The notes beneath the pieces are model-generated. The model made no database searches and had not been told where the DNA came from. It saw only the letters and a list, made by a program, of their open reading frames with translations. Positions 40,663-48,857 of a stretch of 64,000 bases of DNA are shown here, piece by piece. The translations under genes were made by a program, and so were the position numbers. The DNA is from Streptomyces sp. NBC_01298 (GTDB taxonomy: Bacteria > Actinomycetota > Actinomycetes > Streptomycetales > Streptomycetaceae): positions 682,001 through 746,000 of the forward strand of contig NZ_CP108414.1 in NCBI RefSeq assembly GCF_035978755.1, given 5' to 3'. Numbering within the stretch: the first letter of the stretch is position 1; each line of letters starts with the position of its first letter.

Positions 40663-41964
40663 ATGAGCGTGCCGTCCGATCTCCCCGACGACGTGCCCGC
40701 ACCGGGTCGGACCGGAGGATCCCGTGCCCGGCGGATCTTTCTGAGCTCGGTCTCGGCGGTGCTGATCACGCTCACCTGCGTCCTCGTGCCGGTCTCCCTG
40801 ATCACCGTCTGGGTGCACGACATCGTGCTGGACACCGGCCGCTACGTGTCCACGGTCTCCCCGCTCGCCTCGGATCCGGCGATCGAGGCGGCGGCCGTCC
40901 ACCGCATCACCGAAGCCGCCGACGTCCGGGTCGACGGCTCCCAGGTCACCTCGGACCTGGCGAAGTGGCTGGAGGCCCAGGGGCTGCCGCCCCGCGTGGG
41001 GACGGCGGTCAAGGCGCTGGGGCCGCAGCTGGACTCGGCGGCGGACGCGGCCGTCTCCAAGGTGGCGACCCGGTTCGTCGAGAGCGATCGGTTCGAGACC
41101 GTGTGGACCACCGCCAACCGTGCCGCCCACGCCGCGGTGGTGCACGCGCTCACCGGTGAGGGCCGCGGCGCGGTGGGCGTGGAGGGGGGCACCGTCACCC
41201 TCGATGTCGGCGCCGCCGTGGAGACCGTCAAACAGGACCTCGTGGAGGCCGGCCTGTCCCCGGCCGAGAAGATCCCCGACGTCGACAAGCAGATGGTGCT
41301 CTTCCAGTCCGAGAAGCTGGGGAAGATCCGGGGTGCGGTCCACCTGCTCGACGTCGTCGGCAACTGGCTGCCCGTGCTCACGGTGGTCCTCGGCGCCGTC
41401 GGAGTGCTGCTCGCCCGGCGGCGCCGGCGTGCCCTGGTGACCACGGCGCTCTGCGCGGCCGCCGCCTGTCTCGTCTTCGCCATCGGGCTGATCGTCGCCC
41501 GCCACTACTACCTCGACCACCTTCCGGCGAAGGTCCAGTCACCAGCGGCGGCAGCGGCGGTCTTCGACACCCTGGTGCGGTTCCTGCGGGTCAGCATCCG
41601 GACCGCGCTGGTCCTCGGCGTCGTCGTCGCCCTCGGCGCCTACCTCTCCGGCGCGGGCCGCCTGCCGCGCGGCCTGCGCGGCGGCGCCGAGCGCGCGGCC
41701 GACTCCGCCGCCGGGTGGGGCGCCGCCCACGGAGTGCGCACCGGACGCGTCGGCACCTGGGTGGAGGCGCACCGCGGCCCGCTCACCATCGGCGTACTGC
41801 TCGTGTGCGCGCTCGTGTTCGCGCTGTGGAACCACCCGACGGTGCTCACCGTCCTGCTGCTGGTCCTGATCCTGCTGGCCGTGCTCGCCGTCCTCGCCCT
41901 GCTCGCGGCCGGTGGCCGCTGCGCAGAGCGCACCGACGGCGCCGACCGCGCCGCACGGCCGTAG
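40663..41964 (+). CDS. Conserved hypothetical membrane protein
   Basis: A 433-residue integral membrane protein that I cannot place in a named family with confidence. Helix 1 is at about 26-50, followed by a large external domain (about 51-220, SPLASDPAIEAAAVHRITEAAD, EAQGLPPRV, and several LGPQLDSAAD-like helices). Then come paired helices at about 228-285, another at 310-330 and two near 372-418. The pattern of LDTGRYVSTVSPLA and the repeated alpha-helical external half is common in actinobacterial hypothetical proteins. GGGAG precedes the ATG by four bases. An 18-bp palindrome lies 35 bases upstream. Confidence 0.7.
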   Translation: MSVPSDLPDDVPAPGRTGGSRARRIFLSSVSAVLITLTCVLVPVSLITVWVHDIVLDTGRYVSTVSPLASDPAIEAAAVHRITEAADVRVDGSQVTSDLAKWLEAQGLPPRVGTAVKALGPQLDSAADAAVSKVATRFVESDRFETVWTTANRAAHAAVVHALTGEGRGAVGVEGGTVTLDVGAAVETVKQDLVEAGLSPAEKIPDVDKQMVLFQSEKLGKIRGAVHLLDVVGNWLPVLTVVLGAVGVLLARRRRRALVTTALCAAAACLVFAIGLIVARHYYLDHLPAKVQSPAAAAAVFDTLVRFLRVSIRTALVLGVVVALGAYLSGAGRLPRGLRGGAERAADSAAGWGAAHGVRTGRVGTWVEAHRGPLTIGVLLVCALVFALWNHPTVLTVLLLVLILLAVLAVLALLAAGGRCAERTDGADRAARP

Positions 41965-41982
41965 CCGCGTGCCGTCACGGCG

Positions 41983-42834
41983 TCACGGCGTCATGGGGTC
42001 CGCGGGCGTGCCGAGCCAGGCCGCCGGCCGCGGTTCGTGGGCCACCACGTACCCGACGGCGATGGCGAGGGTGACCACGATGAAGAACGCGATGAGCCAG
42101 GACAGCAGGACGAAGACGGAGCCGAGGCTGCCGAACTGCTGCAGGCTGCGATCCACGGCATGGGGCATGTAGACCCGCGACGCCACGGTCAGGAGCTGCT
42201 CCCCGAACCCGGCCAGCAGCGCACCGGGCAGCAGCGGCAGCCAGGGGATCCGGGAGCCGAGCAGCAGGTGCTGCGTCCACCACCACAGCAGGGTGCCGCT
42301 GACCGCGGCGAGGGTGAACCCGGTGATCCGGCCGGTGCCGAACGCCGTCTGCACCAGCCCCTGGAACAGCAGGGCGACGAGCCAGACGACGAGCCAGGCC
42401 AGCCATCGCCAGGCGGCGACCCGCGCCTTGGACTTGGGCAGGTGCCAGGAGCGCTCGCACGTCTTCTGCAGGGCCCGGCTGCACGCGGTCGCCGACAGCA
42501 GCGTCACCACGATTCCCACCCCGCCGGTGCTCGCGACGGCCGTGACATCGGCCGAGGAGTACACCGACTGCACCTGGTCCAGCGTGGCGTCCGAGAGTCC
42601 CAGCGTCGTACGGATGGACGTGACCAGCTGTTGCTGGAGCCAGTCAGGTGCGAGGGCCCCGATGACGAAGATGGCCGGCACCGCGCCGAGGAAGGCCTGG
42701 GCCGCCAGCCTGGTCGCACAGTCCAGCACCCTGACCGCGGCGAGCTGCGCCAGGAGCCGGCCCAGCAGCGGGGTGTGCTTGCGCATCCAGCGGGGTACCA
42801 CGCGCATCTGAGGGATCGTCGCCGGTCCGGACAC
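41983..42834 (-). CDS. YihY/BrkB-family membrane protein
   Basis: A 283-residue protein with six predicted transmembrane helices. LDCATRLAAQAFLGAVPAIFVIGALAP, DVTAVASTGGVGIVVTLLSATA and LGSVFVLLSWLIAFFIVVTLAIAVGYV are the typical YihY/BrkB segments. Though often called virulence factor BrkB, the true function is unknown. The start is GTG because GAGGAG precedes it by seven bases; two ATG codons further upstream have no such site. It stops 18 bases beyond the stop of the preceding membrane protein, tail to tail. Confidence 0.82.
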   Translation of the reverse strand: MSGPATIPQMRVVPRWMRKHTPLLGRLLAQLAAVRVLDCATRLAAQAFLGAVPAIFVIGALAPDWLQQQLVTSIRTTLGLSDATLDQVQSVYSSADVTAVASTGGVGIVVTLLSATACSRALQKTCERSWHLPKSKARVAAWRWLAWLVVWLVALLFQGLVQTAFGTGRITGFTLAAVSGTLLWWWTQHLLLGSRIPWLPLLPGALLAGFGEQLLTVASRVYMPHAVDRSLQQFGSLGSVFVLLSWLIAFFIVVTLAIAVGYVVAHEPRPAAWLGTPADPMTP

Positions 42835-42933
42835 GGTGAAACTCCTCGGGACGCGGTTCCCGGCGGCTGCGACCGCCCTTCCGAGAACCATGCCGGAAGA
42901 CCCCGATTCCGGCATTTCGCCACTCTGGCGGCG

Positions 42934-43545
42934 TCAGCCCGTGGTGCGCTGGAGCCGGGGCAGGTGCAGATCGCGGAAGATCGCGGTCATGCGCAGGGCG
43001 AAGACCAGTCCGGCCGACACCACGATGTTCGCGGTGTCCGGAACGCCGGCCCAGTGCAGGCCGAGGTAGCAGAGCGCCCCGGCAAGCGCGGCCGTCGCGT
43101 ACACCTCCTCGCGCAGCAGCAGCGGCGGGAACTCCCCGCAGAGCACGTCGCGGACGACCTCGCCGGTGACGCCCGTCAGGACGGCCAGGATGAGCACGGC
43201 GACGGGGGTGACGTGGGCGTCGATGGCGGCGCGGGCGCCGATCACGGTGACCACGGCGAGGCCGACGGCGTCGACGACCATGAGCGCGCGCTGCGGGAGC
43301 TCCCAGCGGCGCAGGTAGAGCATGGTGGCGACGGCGACCGACCCGATGAGGACGAGCAGCAGCCAGTCGTGCGTCCAGTAGAGCGGGTGCCGGCCGAGGA
43401 TGAGGTCGCGCAGGGTCCCGCCGGAGATGCTGGCCGCGAAGGCGAGGACGAGCCCGCCGAAGGGGTCCATGTTGGCGCGGTGCGCGGCGAGGACGCCGGA
43501 GGCGGCGAAGGCGGCGATGCCGAGGAGGTAGAGGGCGTGCAGCAT
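42934..43545 (-). CDS. UPF0126 (TRIC-like) membrane protein
   Basis: A 203-residue membrane protein with two UPF0126 domains of three helices each. The GGxxRD motifs are SGGTLRDLILGRHP near residue 43 and TGEVVRDVLCGEFP near 130. Bacterial members are homologous to trimeric intracellular cation channels and may pass potassium or other cations. AAGGAGG precedes the ATG by five bases; a longer N-terminus is not supported. It is alone, 99 bases from the YihY gene start. Confidence 0.88.
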   Translation of the reverse strand: MLHALYLLGIAAFAASGVLAAHRANMDPFGGLVLAFAASISGGTLRDLILGRHPLYWTHDWLLLVLIGSVAVATMLYLRRWELPQRALMVVDAVGLAVVTVIGARAAIDAHVTPVAVLILAVLTGVTGEVVRDVLCGEFPPLLLREEVYATAALAGALCYLGLHWAGVPDTANIVVSAGLVFALRMTAIFRDLHLPRLQRTTG

Positions 43546-43702
43546 GGCGCCTCCTTCGAGGGACGGCGTACGGGGGACCCGTAGAGGCTGCCCGATGCGG
43601 GCGCGCGTCCGCATCGGCCGTTCGGCCGGAACCCGGTGCCGCGGTCGGAGCGGGTGTCCGCGCGCCCCGACCCGCCCCGCCCCCGCCCCCGCCCCCGCCC
43701 CG

Positions 43703-44335
43703 TCAGGTGCCGTCGCCGAGCCGGTCGCGCTGGATCCGGTGGGCGAGGGTGCGGCGCACCGAGGCCGGGGTGTCCGTGGTGGCCCCCGAAGGGACGTCGA
43801 GGCCTCGGCTGATGGCGTCGTACGCCTCCCGGTAGCTGCCGGGCAGGTCCTCGCGGTGCAGTCTCAGGTCCTCTTCGACGAGGCGTCGCAGCTCGTCCAC
43901 GTCCCGGGGCGCGAAGCGCTTCCTGCCCCGGGCGACGGCATCGACGTGGCGGGCGCAGCGCGCGGTGTCCGGGTGCGCCGCGGCGATCTCCTCGGCCAGG
44001 CCCCACAGGCGCCCTTCGAGCCAGGGCGCGTCGCCCTGGTCGAGGGAGAGTCCGATCGGCGGGAGCGGCTCCTGCGCCTTGTACTTCGCCACCTGCTTGG
44101 ACACGGCGGGCTGGCTCATGTCGGTGAGCCGGGCGATCTTGTCCTGCGTCCAGCCGAGGCCCGTGAACACCTTGATCATCTCGGTGCGCAGCTTGCGCAT
44201 CTCCTCGCCCGCGCGGATGACCTCGTTCATCTCCGCGAGCATCCGCCCGGCCTGCTCCTCGGTCAGCGACCCGGCGATGGGGCCGGGGATGGGGATGGGG
44301 CCGGGGATGGGGCGCACGCCCTCGTCACCTGTCAT
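43703..44335 (-). CDS. HTH regulator with a Pro-Ile-Pro-Gly N-terminal repeat
   Basis: A 210-residue DNA-binding protein. The N-terminus has PIPGPIPIPGPIAG, encoded by a GGGATGGGGCCGG-type repeat, then an amphipathic helix (TEEQAGRMLAEMNEVIRAGEEMRKL). An HTH of sigma-region-4/Sir2-like form follows at about 48-72: GWTQDKIARLTDMSQPAVSKQVAKY. The remaining 130 residues are helical with an R/E-rich DVDELRRLVEEDLRL segment. It is divergent from an alpha/beta hydrolase gene with a palindromic operator between them, so local control is likely. It is not a sigma factor because region 2 is absent. Confidence 0.72.
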   Translation of the reverse strand: MTGDEGVRPIPGPIPIPGPIAGSLTEEQAGRMLAEMNEVIRAGEEMRKLRTEMIKVFTGLGWTQDKIARLTDMSQPAVSKQVAKYKAQEPLPPIGLSLDQGDAPWLEGRLWGLAEEIAAAHPDTARCARHVDAVARGRKRFAPRDVDELRRLVEEDLRLHREDLPGSYREAYDAISRGLDVPSGATTDTPASVRRTLAHRIQRDRLGDGT

Positions 44336-44372
44336 AGCTCGGTTATACACCGGAACCGCGCACCGGAGACAT

Positions 44373-44410
44373 CCATTCACAACCGAGTTGTACAACCTGG
44401 TTATGAATGG
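44373..44410. promoter_or_regulatory. Nested palindromes in the regulator/hydrolase divergent promoter
   Basis: CCATTCACAACC (44373-44384) and GGTTATGAATGG (44399-44410) are 12-bp inverted arms with one mismatch. Inside them GTTGTACAAC (44387-44396) is a perfect 10-bp palindrome. A further GGTTATAC half-site lies at 44341. The region is strikingly A/T-rich for this genome. It is the likely operator of the adjacent HTH protein. Confidence 0.65.
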
Positions 44411-44422
44411 CAGGCTGCACTC

Positions 44423-45250
44423 ATGCCCACCTTCTGCGCACCCGATGGAACCCGGCTCGCCTACCGCACGGCCGGAGACGGCGACCCGCTCGTCTGCGTT
44501 CCCGGAGGACCTGCGGACTCCCGCTACCTCGGGGACCTCGGCGGCCTGTCCCGCCACCGCCGGCTCATCCTCCTCGACCTGCCCGGCACCGGCGGGTCGG
44601 CGGTGCCCGAGGACCCCGCCTCCTACCGCTGCGACCGGCTCGTCGAGTACGTGGAGGCGCTGCGCGAACACCTCGGGCTCGCCCGGACCGACATGCTCGG
44701 CCACTCCGCCGGGGCGAACGTCGCCCTGGGGTACGCGGCCCGGTACCCCGGCGCCATCGGAAAGCTCGCCCTCATCGGCCCGGGCACCCGGGCCGTCGGG
44801 ATCGAGACCACCGGCGCGACGCGGCTCGAACTGGCGCGGCTCCGCGAGGACGAGCCGTGGTTCCCGGCCGCGTTCGCCGCCCTGGAGGCCGTCTCCGCGG
44901 GCACGGGCGGCGACTGGGACGCCCTCGCCCCCTTCTTCTGCGGCCGCTGGGACGACGCCGCGCGGGAGCACCACGCCGCCGGCCAGCCGGTCAACCGGGA
45001 GGCCGTCGCCCAGTTCGGCGCCGACGGCGCCTTCACCCCGGAGGCCACCCGGGCCGCGCTCGCGTCCTTCGGGGCGCCCGTCCTGCTGCTCACCGGGGAG
45101 TTCGACCTGAACAGCCCCCCTCGGTCGACGGCCGAGCTCGCGGCGCTGTTCCCCGGCGCCACGCTCTCGGTGCAGGCCGGAGCGGGCCACTACCCCTGGA
45201 TCGACGACGCCGGACGGTTCACGGCGGCCGTCGAGGCGTTCCTGGGGTAG
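44423..45250 (+). CDS. Alpha/beta-fold hydrolase (S33 peptidase-like)
   Basis: A 275-residue soluble hydrolase. CVPGGPADSRYLG near residue 27 is the HGGP-like oxyanion stretch of prolyl aminopeptidases, the nucleophile Ser is in MLGHSAGANVAL near 92, Asp in LLTGEFDLNSPP near 231, and His in AGAGHYPWIDD near 258. It is smaller than the typical prolyl iminopeptidase (about 310). The ATG is the only reasonable start. Control by the divergent HTH protein through the nested palindromes is likely. Substrate: unknown ester or N-terminal amide. Confidence 0.83.
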   Translation: MPTFCAPDGTRLAYRTAGDGDPLVCVPGGPADSRYLGDLGGLSRHRRLILLDLPGTGGSAVPEDPASYRCDRLVEYVEALREHLGLARTDMLGHSAGANVALGYAARYPGAIGKLALIGPGTRAVGIETTGATRLELARLREDEPWFPAAFAALEAVSAGTGGDWDALAPFFCGRWDDAAREHHAAGQPVNREAVAQFGADGAFTPEATRAALASFGAPVLLLTGEFDLNSPPRSTAELAALFPGATLSVQAGAGHYPWIDDAGRFTAAVEAFLG

Positions 45251-45274
45251 CGACCCGCTCGGCGCCTACGGCTC

Positions 45275-46399
45275 CTACGGCGCCGGGAGCTCCGCGAAGT
45301 CCGCGACCAGGCCCCGGTGGTGGCCGGCCGTACCCAGGGCGAGGGAGTCGGCCTTGGCGCGCTTGAGGTACAGGTGCGCCGGGTGTTCCCAGGTCATGCC
45401 GATGCCGCCGTGCAGCTGCACGCACTCCTCGGCGGCCCGGACCGCCACGCCCGAGCAGTAGGCCTGGGCCACCGCCACGGTGAGCGGCGCGTCGGCGGCG
45501 CCGGTCGCGAGGGCGTCGGCCGCGGCGCGGGCCGCCGCACGGGCGGAGGCCACGTCCAGCCACAGCCGGGCGAGGCGGTGCTTGAGGGCCTGGAAGGAGC
45601 CGAGGGGCCGGTTGAACTGGTGACGGGTGCGCAGGTACGCCACCGTCTCCGTCAGGCACCACTCGGCGATCCCGAGCTGTTCCGAAGCGAGCAGCCCGGC
45701 CCCCGAGAGCAGGGCTCCGGCGATGGCCGCGCGGGCGGTGGCCGGATCAGCGAGCAGGGTTCCGGCGGCCCCGTCGAGGTGCACGGCGGCCAGCGGGCGG
45801 GTCAGGTCCAGGGCCACGAGCGGGGTCCGCGAGACCCCGGCCGCGTCGGCCGGGACGGCGTACAGCCCGGTGTCGGCGAGGACCAGCAGCACGTCAGGGC
45901 AGACGGCGTCGGCGACGGAGCCGACGCTCCCGCCGAGCGAGCCCCCGCCGGAGTCCCGGACCGGCGCCGGCAGAGGTGCGCCCGGGGCCAGGGTCAGGGG
46001 CAGCGCGGGCACGCAGACGCTGCGGCCCGCCGCGAGTTCCCGTAGGAGATCGGCGGACTCCGCGCTCTCGCAGCCGAGCAGGATCTCCGTCGCGAGGACC
46101 GCGCTCGTCAGGTACGGGACGGGCGCCGCGGCCCGGCCGAGCTCCTCCAGCACCACGGCCGCCTCGCGGTGGCCCGCCCCCTGGCCGCCCAGCTTCTCCG
46201 GGACGAGGAGTCCCGCCGTGCCGATCTCCGCGGCGAGCACCCGCCACAGTTCGGGGTCGTGGGGGCCGCCCGCCTCGATCCGGGCGAGGACGGCCGCGGG
46301 GGCGCTGCGGGCGGCGAGGAGGGACCGTACCGCCGTGCGGAGTTCCTCCTCGGTCTCGGAGTACAGCAGGTCCAGCGGGGCCGCCGCGGGAGAGCTCAT
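45275..46399 (-). CDS. Acyl-CoA dehydrogenase family protein
   Basis: A 374-residue FAD enzyme of the acyl-CoA dehydrogenase family. The N-terminal helical domain carries KLGGQGAGHREAAVVLEELGRA, the middle beta domain is Gly/Ala-rich, and the C-terminal domain has RHQFNRPLGSFQALKHRLARLW and VQLHGGIGMTWEHPAHLYLKRA (the canonical signature; W-E-H-P). It is third in an operon, its ATG overlapping the stop of another acyl-CoA dehydrogenase gene as ATGA. Paired, non-identical subunits of this kind often form heteromers for steroid or branched-acyl side chains; that is plausible here. Confidence 0.9.
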   Translation of the reverse strand: MSSPAAAPLDLLYSETEEELRTAVRSLLAARSAPAAVLARIEAGGPHDPELWRVLAAEIGTAGLLVPEKLGGQGAGHREAAVVLEELGRAAAPVPYLTSAVLATEILLGCESAESADLLRELAAGRSVCVPALPLTLAPGAPLPAPVRDSGGGSLGGSVGSVADAVCPDVLLVLADTGLYAVPADAAGVSRTPLVALDLTRPLAAVHLDGAAGTLLADPATARAAIAGALLSGAGLLASEQLGIAEWCLTETVAYLRTRHQFNRPLGSFQALKHRLARLWLDVASARAAARAAADALATGAADAPLTVAVAQAYCSGVAVRAAEECVQLHGGIGMTWEHPAHLYLKRAKADSLALGTAGHHRGLVADFAELPAP

Positions 46400-47616
46400 C
46401 GGGCCAGGTCCTTCCACGCGAGGTCCTTGTCGTCGCGCGGCTCGGCGGGCAGGCCGAGGACGCGTTCGGCGACGATGTTGAGGAGGATTTCGCTGGTGCC
46501 GCCCTCGATGCTGTTGCCCTTGGCGCGCAGGTAGCGGTAGCCGGCGTCGCGGCCGGTGAAATCGACGATCTCGGGGCGGCGCAGGGTCCAGTCCTCGTAG
46601 AGCAGGCCCTCCTCACCGAGGAGTTCCACCTCCAGGCCGCTGATCTCCTGGTTGAGGCGGGCGAAGGTCAGCTTCATGCCCGAGCCCTCGGGGCCCGGCT
46701 GGCCCTGGGCGAGCTGCTGGCGCAGCCGTTCGCCGGTCAGCCGGGCGACCTCGGCCTCGACCCACAGCTCCAGGAGCCGTCCGTGCAGGTCGTGCGTCCG
46801 CAGCTCCGGCCGCTCGCGCCAGGCGGCGGCGACCGGGGCGATCATGCCGCCCTCGCGCGGGATCCGCATGCCGCCGATGGAGACGCGTTCGTTCATCAGG
46901 GTGGTGCGGGCCACGGCCCAGCCCTGGCCGACCTCGCCGAGGCGGTGGGCGTCGGGGATCCGGACGCCGGTGAGGAAGACCTCGTTGAACTCGGCCTCGC
47001 CGGTGATCTGGCGCAGCGGACGCACCTCGACTCCGGGGGCGGTCATATCGCACAGGAAGTAGGTGATGCCCTGGTGCTTGGGCAGCGCCGGGTCGGTGCG
47101 GGCGATGAGGATGGCCCAGCGGGCGGTGTGGGCGCTGGAGGTCCACACCTTCTGGCCGTCCACCACCCAGTCTCCGCCGCCCTCGCCCTCGCTCTCATTC
47201 TCCCCTTCGCGCACCGCGCGGGTGCCGAGGGCGGCCAGGTCGGAGCCGGCGCCGGGCTCGCTGAAGAGCTGGCACCACACCTCCTCGCCGAGCCACAGGG
47301 GGCGCAGGAAGCGCCGCTTCTGCTCCTCGGTGCCGTACGCGAGGATCGTGGGCGCGGCCATGCCGAGGCCGATGCCGATCCGGCGCGGGTCGTTGTCGGG
47401 GGCTCCGGCCGCTTCCAGCTCGGCGTCCACGACGGCCTGCAGGGAGCGGGGCGCACCGAGGCCGCCGAGGCCTTCGGGGTAGTGCACCCAGGCGAGTCCG
47501 GCGTCGAAGCGGGCCCGCAGGAACTCCGCTCGCGCGGTGGTGGCGGGCGGGTGCGCGGAGAGCAACTCCCTTACCCGGGAGCGCAGGTGGTCGGCGGTGA
47601 GCGCGGCGGCCGTCAT
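46396..47616 (-). CDS. Acyl-CoA dehydrogenase family protein
   Basis: A 406-residue flavoprotein. Residues about 120-140 hold CQLFSEPGAGSDLAALGTRA (FAD contact), about 165-185 VDGQKVWTSSAHTARWAILIARTD, and the C-terminus RYLRAKGNSIEGGTSEILLNIVAERVLGLP, with the usual NSIEGGTSEI. An insertion EGENESEGEGGG within the beta domain is unusual. Its ATG overlaps the stop of the quinone oxidoreductase gene and its stop overlaps the next dehydrogenase start, each by four bases, so the three genes are translationally coupled. It may form a heteromer with the downstream subunit. Confidence 0.9.
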   Translation of the reverse strand: MTAAALTADHLRSRVRELLSAHPPATTARAEFLRARFDAGLAWVHYPEGLGGLGAPRSLQAVVDAELEAAGAPDNDPRRIGIGLGMAAPTILAYGTEEQKRRFLRPLWLGEEVWCQLFSEPGAGSDLAALGTRAVREGENESEGEGGGDWVVDGQKVWTSSAHTARWAILIARTDPALPKHQGITYFLCDMTAPGVEVRPLRQITGEAEFNEVFLTGVRIPDAHRLGEVGQGWAVARTTLMNERVSIGGMRIPREGGMIAPVAAAWRERPELRTHDLHGRLLELWVEAEVARLTGERLRQQLAQGQPGPEGSGMKLTFARLNQEISGLEVELLGEEGLLYEDWTLRRPEIVDFTGRDAGYRYLRAKGNSIEGGTSEILLNIVAERVLGLPAEPRDDKDLAWKDLAR

Positions 47617-48611
47617 CGGGAGCCTCCTGCCGGAGAGCCGAGGAGCACGGTGTCCAGGGCCGGTACGACGACCAGGCGGCCGGTGGTGGTCCCGTCGGCG
47701 AGGCGCTGCACGGCGTCCGCGGCTCCGGCGAGCGGTACCCGCTCGCTGACCAGCGGTTTGATGGAGCCGTCGGCGGCGAGCCGGGTGAGCTCGGCGTGGC
47801 AGGCGGCGATCGCGGCCGGGTCCTTGGCGGCGTACAGGCCCCAGTGGAGGCCGAGGATCGCGTAGTTCTTGACGAGGGCGTGGTTCAGCGCGGGGGCGGG
47901 GATGGTGCCGCTCGCGAAGCCGACGACGATGATCCGGCCCTCGAAGGCCACGCACTTGGCCGAGGCGGTGTAGGCGTCTCCGCCGACCGGGTCGTAGACC
48001 ACGTCGGCCCCGCGTCCGCCGGTGAACTCCTTGACGCGGGCGACCAGTTCCTCGCTGGTGCGGTCGATGACGAGGTCGCAGCCGAGCTCCTCGGCGGCGC
48101 GCACCTTGGCCTTGCCTCCGACGACCCCGATGACGGTGGCTCCGGCGGCCTTGCCGAGCTGGACGGCGGCGCTGCCGACCCCGCCGGCGGCGGCGTGCAC
48201 GAGGAGGGTCTCCCCGGCCCGGATCCGGGCCCGGCGGTGCAGGCCGAACCAGCCCGTCTGGTAGCCGATGTGCAGGGCGGCCGCCTCGGCGTCGTCGAGG
48301 GTGTCCGGGGCGGGGAGCAGGGCGCGCGCGGGGGCGGTGACGTACTCGGCGAAACCGCCGTGCGGCAGGCTCGGGTTGGCGATGACGCGGCGGCCGTCCT
48401 CGGTTTCGCCGCAGATCTCGACGCCGGGGGTGAAGGGGAGCGGCGGGCGGATCTGGTACTGGCCGCGCACGAGCAGCGCGTCGGGGAAGTTGACGTTGGC
48501 GGCGAGCACCTTGAGCCTCACCTCGCCCTCGCCGGGCACCGGTTCGGGAACCTCTTCGAGGCGCATGGCCTCGCGGGGCTCGCCGGGTGTGTGTACTCGC
48601 CATGCCTGCAT
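47613..48611 (-). CDS. NADPH:quinone oxidoreductase-like zinc-independent MDR
   Basis: A 332-residue medium-chain dehydrogenase. It shows ANVNFPDALLVRGQYQ, PFTPGVEICGE, the NADPH-binding HAAAGGVGSAAVQLGKAAGATVIG near residue 145, and DVVYDPVGGDAY with no zinc ligands. This matches the quinone reductase/enoyl reductase (QOR) group. It is the first gene of the operon with two acyl-CoA dehydrogenases. The GGAGG before the ATG (seven bases) fits. In this setting it may be an enoyl-CoA reductase or handle electrons for the pathway. An AAGCG-GT-CGCTT palindrome stands about 45 bases upstream. Confidence 0.88.
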   Translation of the reverse strand: MQAWRVHTPGEPREAMRLEEVPEPVPGEGEVRLKVLAANVNFPDALLVRGQYQIRPPLPFTPGVEICGETEDGRRVIANPSLPHGGFAEYVTAPARALLPAPDTLDDAEAAALHIGYQTGWFGLHRRARIRAGETLLVHAAAGGVGSAAVQLGKAAGATVIGVVGGKAKVRAAEELGCDLVIDRTSEELVARVKEFTGGRGADVVYDPVGGDAYTASAKCVAFEGRIIVVGFASGTIPAPALNHALVKNYAILGLHWGLYAAKDPAAIAACHAELTRLAADGSIKPLVSERVPLAGAADAVQRLADGTTTGRLVVVPALDTVLLGSPAGGSR

Positions 48612-48657
48612 CCGGGGCCTCCAGCCGCCGACGGGAACCGCGCCTCGCGGGCATACT

Positions 48658-48669
48658 AAGCGGTCGCTT
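48658..48669. promoter_or_regulatory. AAGCG-GT-CGCTT palindrome upstream of the acyl-CoA operon
   Basis: AAGCGGTCGCTT is a near-perfect 12-bp dyad (5-bp arms exact) 46 bases before the quinone oxidoreductase start. TetR-type regulators of fatty-acid and acyl-CoA catabolism in actinobacteria often use AAGCG-N2-CGCTT-like sites; a specific regulator cannot be assigned. Confidence 0.55.
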
Positions 48670-48857
48670 GCGCCTGTGGGAACCAGTGGGAGTCCACGGG
48701 AACGGGGCGGTCCGCAACGACACGCGCCGATCCGGTCGCATCCCGCCTCCTTTCGGGCAACATATGACACGGGCACGTCATAAACAGGCAGGACTGACGG
48801 GCACGGGGACCCCGCCGTCGGGGCGGGGCGTTTCACACATCCTGGGGGAAGCACCAC

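Noticed and set aside
42835..42915. Earlier ATG codons for the YihY/BrkB gene
   Set aside because: Neither has a ribosome-binding site, while GTG at 42834 has GAGGAG seven bases upstream.
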